Assembly (NCBI GenBank): GCA_963697355.1
Contig: CAVONV010000013.1
Location: 62,001-126,000, forward strand
Source: CAVONV01 sp963697355
Lineage (GTDB): Bacteria; Acidobacteriota; Vicinamibacteria; Marinacidobacterales; DATDRI01
Direction of reading: 5' to 3'
Length of the DNA: 64,000 nucleotides
Shown: piece after piece, positions 47,194 to 55,740 of the stretch
Layout of the letters: each line of letters opens with the position of its first letter
How positions within the stretch are numbered: the stretch's first letter is position 1
Program-made: the position numbers and the translations under genes
Notes under the pieces: model-generated
The model's database searches: none
What the model was told of the DNA's origin: nothing
Seen by the model: the letters and a program-made list of their open reading frames with translations, nothing else

Positions 47194-47317
47194 AGTGACC
47201 GTGATCGGTGGCCAGTGACCGGTAACCAGTGATGGGTTATAGTGGAGGTGAGCCTTTGGCTCATTTTCACTGGTAACTGGGGACTGGTCACTGATCACTG
47301 ATTAGGTCACTGGTTAC
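47194..47317. repeat. Head-to-head 7-bp arrays around a hairpin
   Basis: Plus-strand heptamers (AGTGACC, GGTGGCC, AGTGACC, GGTAACC, AGTGATG; 47194-47234) are followed by the hairpin TGAGCC-ttt-GGCTCA (47249-47263) and then the same family in reverse (minus strand AGTGACC, AGTGATC, AGTGACC, AGTCCCC, AGTTACC; 47268-47317). The array ends 3 bases before the next gene. Confidence 0.7.
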
Positions 47318-47320
47318 ATT

Positions 47321-47905
47321 TTGAGTGACCAAGAAATGGACGATGCACTCAACGTAACCTTCGCCCTCCTTTCCGTTTTGTTCGGCGTCTGGACGGTTAT
47401 GACACTGGTTCGCTATATCCAATATAGGAAGATCGCCGGAAGGTCCATCCTGTCGTGGCTGCCACAACGACCTTGGTATTACAACCTCTGCGTCGGTATC
47501 GGATTCTTCATGTTGTTTCTTACAGGTTTGAGCGCTTTTGTTCTCGACCGGCCTCCGTTGGTGATCATTGCTCAGGGATTGATGGCGGTTTTCTACACGG
47601 CGGTATTCCCGTTGATCTTTAGAATACGCAGAGGTTTCTTCGAGGCCGGTATATCGACTGAACGGGGGTTCGTCGTCTTTTCGAAGATTCTCTGGCTCGG
47701 CTGGAAGGAGGTTCCGGAGATCGTTTTAGCCCTCCGTGCTCGGGGACGTTTCGGGGGGCAGCGCTACTCGTTCTTGAGAGTTCCCGGAGACTACTTCGGA
47801 CAAGCCCGCCGCATTCTTTCCGACAGTATCAAAGAGCACTCCCTCACCTTGGAAACATCCGTGCTCGGACTCAATCCTGAAGCTCCGACTCAAGAACAGG
47901 TATGA
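47321..47905 (+). CDS. Membrane protein of unknown function
   Basis: A 194-residue protein I do not recognise. It has about four hydrophobic spans: residues 10-30, then WYYNLCVGIGFFMLFLTGLSAFVL, and VIIAQGLMAVFYTAVFPLIF. A cytoplasmic C-terminal part with WLGWKEVPEIVLALR resembles the DUF5673-type or PH-like tails of small membrane proteins. The TTG at 47321 gives the longest form; ATG at 47336 is a good alternative. It overlaps the next gene by 4 bases (ATGA), so the two are coupled. A link to methyl-group metabolism is possible only from this context. Confidence 0.65.
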   Translation: MSDQEMDDALNVTFALLSVLFGVWTVMTLVRYIQYRKIAGRSILSWLPQRPWYYNLCVGIGFFMLFLTGLSAFVLDRPPLVIIAQGLMAVFYTAVFPLIFRIRRGFFEAGISTERGFVVFSKILWLGWKEVPEIVLALRARGRFGGQRYSFLRVPGDYFGQARRILSDSIKEHSLTLETSVLGLNPEAPTQEQV

Positions 47906-49737
47906 ATCGAGAGGAATTGCTGGCACGTCTCGGGGATCGACCGATCGTCTGTGACGGTGCCATGGGAACGATGCTCTATAGTAAGGGCATTCTTCTCAAT
48001 CGCTGCTACGACGAGCTCAATCTCTCGAATCCGACATTGATTCAGTCGGTGCACCGTGAGTATGTCGATGTTGGAGTTGATCTCATCGAGACCAACACCT
48101 ACGGTGCCAATCGCGTGAAGCTGAGGTCCCATGGTCTTGCGGACTTCGTCAAGAGCATCAACGAGAAAGGTGCACGCCTTGCTCGCCAAGAAGCCACGGG
48201 TGAGACACTCGTGGCCGGTGCCATCGGCCCCCTTGGCAAGCCCATCGCCCCTCTTGGAACCATCTCGGAGGAAGAAGCTTTTTCCCATTTCCAAGAGCAA
48301 GCGGAAGGTCTTCTCGACGGTGGAGTGGATCTGTTCTTGCTCGAGACCTTTGCCGACCTTCGTCAAATCCGACAAGCCTTTGCGGCGGTTCGATCTCTGG
48401 ACTCGGGTCGCCCCGTCATCGCGCAGATGACCTTTGGTGATGATGGAAACACGCCTTTGGGAGCCAGTCCGGAGCAAATCGCGCGCGAACTGACGGACAT
48501 GGGCGCCGATGTCGTGGGCGCCAATTGCAGTCTTGGGCCGCAAATGATGCTTGGCATCATCGAGCGTTTCTCGAAAGCGACGGAGACGCCATTGTCGGTG
48601 CAACCTAATGCAGGGCTCCCCGAGTATGTGGGCGATCGGGTTATTTACTTGTGCTCGCCTGAGTACATGGCTCATTACGCCAAGCGATTTCTTGAATCTG
48701 GAGTTGCCGCTATTGGTGGTTGTTGCGGCACCAATCCCGCCCATATCGACGCGATTGTCGGCGTTGTGAGGGCGCTTGGCCCTAGACGATCCACCATCGA
48801 CATCGTTGTTCCTTCCGATCCCCGACCTGAAGCAGAGCCGGTTCTCAAGGAGGAGAAGTCCCAACTAGCGCGACACTTGGGGCGCCGTTTCGTGGTTTCG
48901 GTAGAGGTCGACCCACCCAAAGGGGCCAATCCTTGGGGGCTTGTGGAGAGAGCGCAGTGGCTCAAAGAGAACGAGGTCGATTTTATCAACGTTGCCGATG
49001 GTCCTCGTGCGAGCGCGCGCATGAGCGCTCTAGGTTTTGCCCTGTTGCTGGAACGAGACGTAGGTATCGAGACGATCCTCCACTATCAATGTCGCGATCG
49101 AAACCTAATCGGCATTCAGTCGGATCTATTCGGTGCCCATGTATTGGGTATTCGCAATATTTTGGCTGTCACCGGCGATCCTCCCAAGCTTGGTGACTAT
49201 CCCCACGCCACGGCCGTCTTCGATGTCGATTCCGTGGGGCTCGTACAGATCCTCGACCGACTCAATCGCGGACTCGACCTGGCGGGCAATGTTATCGGTC
49301 CTGCTTTGCCTTTCCACATCGGAGTGGCCGCGAATCCAGGTGCGAGCGATTTTGAGGCCGAGATCGAGAAGTTCGAAAAGAAAGTGCGGGCCGGAGCGGA
49401 GTATTGCCTGACCCAACCCGTTTATGACTCGAGACTGCTCGAGCGATTCCTGAAGACGATCAAAGGATTCCGTATTCCGGTTCTAGTCGGGATTCTTCCT
49501 CTCGCAAGTTATCGAGACGCCGAGTTCTTGCACAACGAGGTTCCGGGAATGAGTGTCCCTGCGGCTATCCGTGAGCGGTTGCGGGGAGCGTCGAGTGAAG
49601 AAGCGGCAGAGCAGGTTGGTGTTGATATCGCTCGAGAGGCGCTTCGTGAAGCCCGCGGCATGGTAGAGGGTGCTTACCTCATGCCGGCCTTCAACAAGTT
49701 CGAGCTTCTAGCGAGAGTGCTGGAAGGGCTCGTCTGA
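47902..49737 (+). CDS. Bifunctional homocysteine S-methyltransferase / 5,10-methylene-THF reductase
   Basis: A 611-residue fusion. Residues 1-295 form a homocysteine methyltransferase domain like module 1 of MetH (IVCDGAMGTMLYSKG), with Zn ligands in GANCSLGPQ and GGCCGTNP. Residues 320-611 form a MetF-like reductase (FVVSVEVDPPKG, then HYQCRDRN, ILAVTGDPPK and YCLTQPVYD). The same layout is known from Bacillus YitJ. The protein can make methyl-THF and perhaps use another methyl donor for homocysteine. It has no B12 domain. With MetH at 32202 the window has two methionine-forming enzymes. The start overlaps the membrane-protein gene. Confidence 0.93.
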   Translation: MNREELLARLGDRPIVCDGAMGTMLYSKGILLNRCYDELNLSNPTLIQSVHREYVDVGVDLIETNTYGANRVKLRSHGLADFVKSINEKGARLARQEATGETLVAGAIGPLGKPIAPLGTISEEEAFSHFQEQAEGLLDGGVDLFLLETFADLRQIRQAFAAVRSLDSGRPVIAQMTFGDDGNTPLGASPEQIARELTDMGADVVGANCSLGPQMMLGIIERFSKATETPLSVQPNAGLPEYVGDRVIYLCSPEYMAHYAKRFLESGVAAIGGCCGTNPAHIDAIVGVVRALGPRRSTIDIVVPSDPRPEAEPVLKEEKSQLARHLGRRFVVSVEVDPPKGANPWGLVERAQWLKENEVDFINVADGPRASARMSALGFALLLERDVGIETILHYQCRDRNLIGIQSDLFGAHVLGIRNILAVTGDPPKLGDYPHATAVFDVDSVGLVQILDRLNRGLDLAGNVIGPALPFHIGVAANPGASDFEAEIEKFEKKVRAGAEYCLTQPVYDSRLLERFLKTIKGFRIPVLVGILPLASYRDAEFLHNEVPGMSVPAAIRERLRGASSEEAAEQVGVDIAREALREARGMVEGAYLMPAFNKFELLARVLEGLV

Positions 49738-49845
49738 ACGGCTCGATTCCCTGAGGCATCAACGCATACCCTTTGATTTTCGGTTCGTGGGGGATAACAT
49801 TGAGATGACGTCGAGCTCGAAGCTCTATATTCGAGGTAGCCATTG

Positions 49846-50817
49846 ATGAACTTGGAACCGTTTCTCGCGATCGGTCTTCTGATGTTTGCTGCACAAGAAG
49901 AAGCCCCACCTCAAACCTACCGCTTCGAGAGTCAAGTCGACATGGTTTCGGTGCCCGTGGCAGTCACCGACAAGGAGGGGAACTTCATCAAGGACCTCAA
50001 GGTTGCGGATTTCATCGTCTACGAAGACGGCGAGCAACAAGAGATCGCGCTTTTTGCCGCAGGCCTCGAGGAGTCCTGGATTGGATTGGCGCCGGAGCTC
50101 AAAGAGCAGCTTTCTGGCTCTCAGGTGATAGGACTCATCATCGACGCCAGTGGGAGCATGGAAGAGGACATGTGGTTGGTTCGGGAGTCGGCTATCAAGT
50201 TTCTTGCCAGTATTCCCAAAACCGAGCATCTGTTCGTCATCGATTTCGACGAGAATATTCGCCTTTCCTCATACACATCGGACGACCAGCGGACGATAGC
50301 CGATCGAATTTATGAAGTCGAAGCCGAAGGATGGACTGCCCTGTACGATACCGTCGGCACTTTTCTCGAACGAGTCTATGGCTATAGCGGCAAAAAGACC
50401 CTCGTGGTATTCAGCGACGGTGTGGACTCACGAAGTGTGCTGAGCTCTTCAGAGTGTGTGGACATGGTCAAGGCCTCGGACGTTGCCATCCACACGATTC
50501 AATTCGGGAAGGATCTGGTGAGGAATCGTCCCCGGGCCCATACTCAAGGCCGTTTTCTTAGAAGGATGTCTGAGTTGACCGGCGGCTCCTATTCGTTCGC
50601 TGAGAACTTGGAAGGTATCGACGAGCTCTATGACAAGATCATCGAGGAGCTCTTCAGCCAATACACGCTGGGCTATCTTTCTTCCAATGCAAAAAGAGAT
50701 GGGAAGTACAGGAAGATCAAAGTCGAAGTTCTCCGGGATGATATCAAGTGGCGGGCCCGCCAGGGGTATATGGGCCCCATCTCAGAGACGGAAGACTTGG
50801 AGAAGCGCCGGCCCTGA
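49846..50817 (+). CDS. VWFA-related secreted protein
   Basis: A 323-residue protein with a short signal-like N-terminus (MNLEPFLAIGLLMFAA). It belongs to the VWFA-related group common in acidobacteria: a beta-rich VPVAVTDKEGNFIKDLKVADFIVYEDG block precedes the von Willebrand A domain. The metal site is intact: DASGSM (about 103-108) with a later Thr in GWTALYDTV and Asp in FSDGVDS. The C-terminus (YTLGYLSSNAKRDGKYRKIKVEV) is typical. It opens the large VWA/MoxR locus, though a repeat-bearing gap separates it from the rest. The ATG at 49846 is preferred over TTG three bases earlier. Confidence 0.88.
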   Translation: MNLEPFLAIGLLMFAAQEEAPPQTYRFESQVDMVSVPVAVTDKEGNFIKDLKVADFIVYEDGEQQEIALFAAGLEESWIGLAPELKEQLSGSQVIGLIIDASGSMEEDMWLVRESAIKFLASIPKTEHLFVIDFDENIRLSSYTSDDQRTIADRIYEVEAEGWTALYDTVGTFLERVYGYSGKKTLVVFSDGVDSRSVLSSSECVDMVKASDVAIHTIQFGKDLVRNRPRAHTQGRFLRRMSELTGGSYSFAENLEGIDELYDKIIEELFSQYTLGYLSSNAKRDGKYRKIKVEVLRDDIKWRARQGYMGPISETEDLEKRRP

Positions 50818-50892
50818 CGCGAGATCGGCTCGACGCCCGACGCAAGGTTCTGTTCCCTATTCCTGGTTTCCTCGTGGTATAACTCCCCTGCC

Positions 50893-51198
50893 ATGAGAAC
50901 GAGCTTCGAAGTGCGTGATAGGGTTTACGACATCGAGATCGCACCCGGAGAAAGACCCGAGGGAGACCAGTTCGAAATCTACCGGGTCGCTCTTCTTGAC
51001 GCCGACGGAGCCCAAGTCAATGGAACGCTCAAGCTCACTAAGACCGCTATCCTTCTCGCCGAGCAAAAGGCCGGAGAAGAGGGTGGAACACCCGAAGAGT
51101 GGTTGGCTCGTGGGTGCGGTCGCGCCTTGGCCGCCGAGATTGTGATTCGAAAGCCGAAGCCCGATTTCAGCTTTGTCATCGATCATCGGTGGATCTAA
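50893..51198 (+). CDS. Conserved-looking small protein, unknown
   Basis: A 101-residue acidic protein starting MRTSFEVRDRVYDIEIAPG. The N-terminal half looks like an all-beta domain (FEIYRVALLDADGAQVNGTLKL). The C-terminal half is helical, EEWLARGCGRALAAEIVIRKP, ending FVIDHRWI. No motif is recognised. The codon pattern and absence of better frames favour a real gene. It sits between the VWA gene and an octamer-repeat gap. Confidence 0.55.
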   Translation: MRTSFEVRDRVYDIEIAPGERPEGDQFEIYRVALLDADGAQVNGTLKLTKTAILLAEQKAGEEGGTPEEWLARGCGRALAAEIVIRKPKPDFSFVIDHRWI

Positions 51199-51200
51199 CT

Positions 51201-51339
51201 GAATTCGAGAACTCGAGAACCCAGAACTCAGCAGATCCGGCTGAAAGGCCGGCCCCGGATGCCTGATGCCGGAGTCCCGACCGCCTCCTTCCGCTCTCCG
51301 ATTCTCGAGTACTTGAGTACTCGAGTTCTTGAGTTCTCT
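51201..51339. repeat. Two opposed 8-bp arrays in the 51199-51579 gap
   Basis: Plus-strand GAATTCGA, GAACTCGA, GAACCCA, GAACTCAG (51201-51231) is followed by the same family reversed at 51301-51339 (minus strand GAGAACTC, AAGAACTC, GAGTACTC, AAGTACTC). The remaining 240 bases hold no gene I can support. Confidence 0.7.
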
Positions 51340-51579
51340 ATTTCCTACAGATCCACTGGATTGCCTCGCTGGCCTGTGAGTATAATCAAAACTATAAGTG
51401 ACGATAACTTGGAGACAGGGTGGCTGGCGGCCACAGACTGAGAAAAGACCTTCCAAGTCTGTTTTGAAACAGCTAAAGAATTTCGTTTCGAAGCAGAATC
51501 GGTTCGATCTGGGTGGGAGCGGGCGGAACATGCGGCCGTCGATTCGGCGAATTGGCAATCGCGTTGCAATCGAAAGGTT

Positions 51580-52418
51580 ATGCTGCAAAAAACAGAGGAT
51601 TCGCACACCGTCGATTCGAGGAGTTTCTCCGCTCTCCTTGTATTGAGCCTTGCTGGTGTTCTCGCGTTTGGGCCCGAGGCCGGGCGAACGGCGAGTCCAC
51701 TCCAGCAGCGGTTCATTTACGAGGATGACCCCGAGGTTTACTCTCTCAACCGGCCGGGAGGTCCGCGAGAGTTTTATTTCACTCGTGCCGCTTACACGGG
51801 ATACGGTTTCCGCAATTTTCGGAGCTGGAAAGTGGATTTTCCCAAGGCCGACCGGCAGTTTCTCATCGGGCTTCGGCGCTTGACGAACCTTGATGCTTAC
51901 GAACTGGAGAATCCGATTCGGCTCACCGATCCCGACCTCGGACGTTATCCGTTCATCTATGCAGTCGAGGTGGGTTACATGGCCCTGACGGAACCGGAAG
52001 TCATGGGACTGCGTCGCTACTTGACGGCGGGAGGTTTTCTGGTCATTGATGACTTTTGGGGAAGTGTGGAGTGGGAAAATTTCGAAATGGAGTTCGAGCG
52101 TATCTTACCGGGACATCAGATCGTGGAAATCCCACTCGACCATCCCATCTTCAGCTGCTTCTACAACGTTAAAGAAATCGTACAAGTTCCCAATGTCGGC
52201 AACGGAATGACTGGTGGACCGACCTGGGAAAAGGATGGATTCATACCCGCGGTTCGAGGGATATTCGACGACAAGAACGTCTCATGGTGGTTATCAATTG
52301 GAACACCGACTTCGGTGACGCATGGGAGTGGGCGGAAAACCCATACTACCCACTGAAGTTCTCGACTTATGCCTACCAGATGGGTGTGAATTTCATCATT
52401 TATGGAATGAGTCACTAG
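51580..52418 (+). CDS. DUF4159 protein (first copy), one frameshift
   Basis: An exported DUF4159 protein. A signal-like N-terminus is followed by REFYFTRAAYTGYGFRNFRSWKVDFPKADRQF, VGYMALTEPEVMGLRRYLTAGGFLVIDDFWGS and FERILPGHQIVEIPLDHPIF. After DDKN near 52280 the family sequence continues in another frame as RLMVVINWNTDFGDAWEWAE to the stop at 52416-52418 (FIIYGMSH). One missing base explains it. DUF4159 has a glutamine-amidotransferase-like fold and is found with MoxR/VWA genes. A second copy is at 58370. Its function is unknown. Confidence 0.85.
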
Positions 52419-52451
52419 AGGCTCGACAATGAAGTAATAGGCATCGACGCA

Positions 52452-54760
52452 ATGGCTTCCACATTCGAGAGCGTTTTCGAGTTCCTGTTCAAGTACCGAC
52501 CCTGGGTTTTCGAGAAGGGGCAGTTTGCACTCGCCGCTACTTGGCCCCTTTACCTCGTCGGGCTTGCCATTGTCGTCGTGGCGGTACCAACCCTCCTCCG
52601 TTACCGCGATGTTCGGGGCAAGAGCCAACCTCGTACCGATGGATCCTCACTGCCCTCCGAGTGGCGGTCCTCGGCGTGGTTCTCTTTTGCTTGTTTCGTC
52701 CGGTTTTGGTCCTTTCGACCGTCGTGCCCCAGCGGAGTTTCGTGGGAATCCTACTCGACGATTCAAGGAGCATGAAGATCGCGGATCGTGAAGGTGCGCA
52801 ACGGGCGCAATTCATCAACGAGACCTTCGGCCCGAAGGGAAGCCCGTTGCTCACTGCATTGGCCGAGAAGTTCAAGCTGCGCTTCTTCGGGTTTTCCTCC
52901 ACCGTGGAACGAATCTCGGATGCGTCGGAGTTGACCTTCCACGGTGAACAAACTCACCTCGGGCGTGTGCTCGAGCGCGGAGCCGATGAGCTGTCTACGG
53001 TCCCGCTGGCTGGGCTCGTTCTGGTGAGCGACGGTGCCGACAACTCTCGGACTGGTTTGAGTGAGACATTGCTGTCACTTCGGGCGCGTAATGTTCCCGT
53101 CTACACTGTCGGCCTGGGCAGAGAGCGTTATGCCCGGGACATCGAGCTGACTCGTGTCGAGGCCCCGCGATCGGTCCTCAAAGGTTCTTCGCTCGTTGTG
53201 GATGTAGTGATTTCCCAAAGAGGCTATAGCGGTTCCAACGTCCGTTTGGACGTAGAGGATTCGGGCCAAATCCTCAACTCCCGCGACGTGGAGTTGCCCG
53301 ATGAGGGGGAGGCGGGAACCGTTCGAGTCCACTTCACGGTCGAGGATGCGGGACCGCGAGTGTTTAGTTTCAAGATTGCTTCTCAGCCGGAAGAGATGGT
53401 GACACAGAACAACCAGAGGGATATCCTCATCAACGTCCAGGAGAATAGAGAGAAAATTCTGTATTTCGAGGGTGAGCCTCGATTCGAGCTCAAGTTCGTT
53501 CGACGCGCCGTGGCCGATGACGAGAACCTGCAGTTGGTTTGCCTGCAACGAACGGCGGAGAACAAGTTTCTCCGGCTCGACGTGGATGATGCCGAGGAAC
53601 TGTCCGGCGGATTTCCGAAGACCCGAGAAGAGCTCTTCCGTTATCGCGGGTTGGTCTTGGGGAGTGTGGAAGCGAGTTACTTCACCCATGACCAACATCA
53701 AATGATTGCCGATTTCGTCTCACAACGGGGGGGAGGGCTCTTGATGCTCGGTGGCCGATTGGCCTTTTCCTTGGGCGGGTACGCCGGTACACCAGTGGCT
53801 GACGTTCTGCCGGTGTCGCTCAACGACAAGCGTGACATGGACTCGAGCGGTGAAGAGCCGTTTTTCTCGAGGGTCAAAGTTGAGCTTACGCCGTTTGGAA
53901 AAACTCATCCCGTCACCCAATTCGCTGCGGACGTGGAAGAGAGTGCCCGGCGGTGGGAGACGCTTCCACCCCTTGCTGTTTTGAACCCTGTACGAAACGT
54001 CAAGCTGGGTGCGACGACGCTCTTGGTAGGAAAAGATGAGACGTCCTCTCATGAGCAAGTCGTTCTCGCATATCAGCGTTACGGTCGAGGGAAGTCTCTG
54101 GCTTTTACTGTACATGATTCTTGGCAATGGCAGATGCACGCAGACATGCCACTCGAAGATCTGACCCATGAAATGTTCTGGCGAAAGCTATTGCGATGGT
54201 TGGTGAGCTACGTGCCCGATCAGGTCTCCGTGACGACCCCCAAGAATCGCTACGCGGTTAGGGAATCGGTCAGTATCCGTGCCGAAGTCGATGACGATCG
54301 ATTTCTCAAAGTCAACAACGCAAGGGTCGTGACCGAAGTTCAAACCCCGTCCGGGGAGACGATCGGGTTCCCCATGGAATGGACGGTGGACAAGGATGGC
54401 GAGTACAGGGCGAGCTTCATTCCCGAAGAGAAGGGCATCTATGAGATCCGGGTCGATGCCGAGCGTGAAGGAAGCCTCATCGGGCGGGCAAGGATGTCCA
54501 TCGAAGTTACCGACTTGGCGGATGAGTTTTTTGATGCCGAGATGCGCTCGACGCTGCTGCGACGCATTGCTGAAGACACCGGCGGGCGGTCCTACACCCC
54601 GAGTACCATCGGCCAACTTCCAGAGGATATGAGTTACACGGAGGGAGGCACGACGGTAAGGGAACAAAGGGACTTGTGGGACATGCCTGCCGTGTTTTTG
54701 CTGCTCATCGGCTTGCTGGCGGTGGAGTGGAGCTATCGCAAAGCAAGGGGGTTGGCGTGA
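52452..54760 (+). CDS. Membrane-anchored VWA / glutamine-amidotransferase-like protein, one frameshift
   Basis: About 768 residues after joining two frames near 52615. The N-terminus has a membrane span (LYLVGLAIVVVAVPTLL) and the second frame continues with SYRWILTALRVAVLGVVLFCLF. A VWA domain follows with metal site DDSRSM and VSDGADNSRTG. Next come Ig-like parts and a class-I-amidotransferase-like fold (FVSQRGGGLLMLGGRLAFSLGGY). The C-terminal span FLLLIGLLAVEWSYRK anchors the end. This is the usual large partner of BatA-like proteins in such loci. Its stop overlaps the next start (GTGA). Confidence 0.85.
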
Positions 54761-55740
54761 CCCAGAGGATCGCAACTTCTTTGTTGGTCTTCTTGACGAC
54801 ATTTCTTGTGGCTACCTCGGTGCAAGCGGCGGGGGACAGCTACCTTCTCATCATCGGCGGCCTTGGTGGAGAGGACTCCTACCGTGAGCGCTTCCACGAG
54901 TGGGCCCTTCAGATGCAGGATGCGGCTGCGGAGCGGTTGGGTGTTCCCAAAGACCATATTTGGTACCTTGCCGAGAAGCCGGAAAAGGATCCGGATCGGA
55001 TTCACGCCAAGTCAACCAAGGACAACGTCGCGGGGATTTTGAAGGATCTCGCGGAGCGGGCCGGTCCGAGCGATCAGGTTTTCATCCTGCTCATCGGACA
55101 CGGTAGCTTTCGTTCGGAAGAGTCACGATTCAATCTTCCAGGCCCGGACATAACTGCCGAGGAGTTCTCGATACTACTGGCTTCCTTTTCGACACAGCAA
55201 GTCGTTTTCGTGAATACGGCCAGTGCCAGCGGAAGCTTCGTCAAAGCTTTGTCCGGCGATAACCGCGTGGTGGTAGCGGCTACGAAGAGCGGTTTGGAGA
55301 GGAACGAAACGGTTTTCGGTGGGTATTTCGTCGAGGCCTACGCTGAGGAGGGGGCTGATGTCAACAAAGATGGCAAAGTCTCCGTTGCCGAAGCTTTCGA
55401 GTATGCGCGGCTACAGGTATCTCGCTTCTACGAAGAAGAGAATCGCTTGCAGACCGAACATGCCGTTCTCGAGGATCGAGGCTCCCGAGCCGCTTCCGCC
55501 TTTCTTTCGGGCGATGGTCGCGCGAGCGCGGAACGAGTGGTCGATGACCCGGAGCTGACGGCTTTGTATGAAGAGGCCCGGTCCATCGAGGACCGGATCG
55601 AGGTCCTGAAGCGACAAAAGGATGCTATGGCTCCGGACCTCTACATGAAGGAGCTCGAGACGCTTCTGCTGGAACTGGCCAAGAAGAGACGTGCACTTCG
55701 GGAGCTCGAAGAACAGAAGAAGGAGCGCAGGCAGTCATGA
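54757..55740 (+). CDS. C13/caspase-like protein with Cys replaced, EF-hand-like loop
   Basis: A 327-residue exported protein (GTG start overlapping the upstream stop; signal VFLTTFLVATSVQA). The caspase/legumain-like fold is seen in YLLIIGGLGGEDSYRERF, FILLIGHGSF (the catalytic His site) and VFVNTASASGSF. The last is where legumains have EACESGS; the nucleophile Cys is Ser here. DVNKDGKVSVAEAF at about 205-218 is a perfect EF-hand/dockerin-type calcium loop. A Glu/Lys-rich coiled coil ends the protein. It is probably a non-peptidase or altered-nucleophile member acting with the VWA and metallopeptidase neighbours. Confidence 0.75.
   Translation: MTQRIATSLLVFLTTFLVATSVQAAGDSYLLIIGGLGGEDSYRERFHEWALQMQDAAAERLGVPKDHIWYLAEKPEKDPDRIHAKSTKDNVAGILKDLAERAGPSDQVFILLIGHGSFRSEESRFNLPGPDITAEEFSILLASFSTQQVVFVNTASASGSFVKALSGDNRVVVAATKSGLERNETVFGGYFVEAYAEEGADVNKDGKVSVAEAFEYARLQVSRFYEEENRLQTEHAVLEDRGSRAASAFLSGDGRASAERVVDDPELTALYEEARSIEDRIEVLKRQKDAMAPDLYMKELETLLLELAKKRRALRELEEQKKERRQS

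Noticed and set aside
54757..55740. Active C13 (legumain-type) peptidase
   Set aside because: The position of the nucleophile Cys is Ser in the TASASGS block, so classical activity is not supported.
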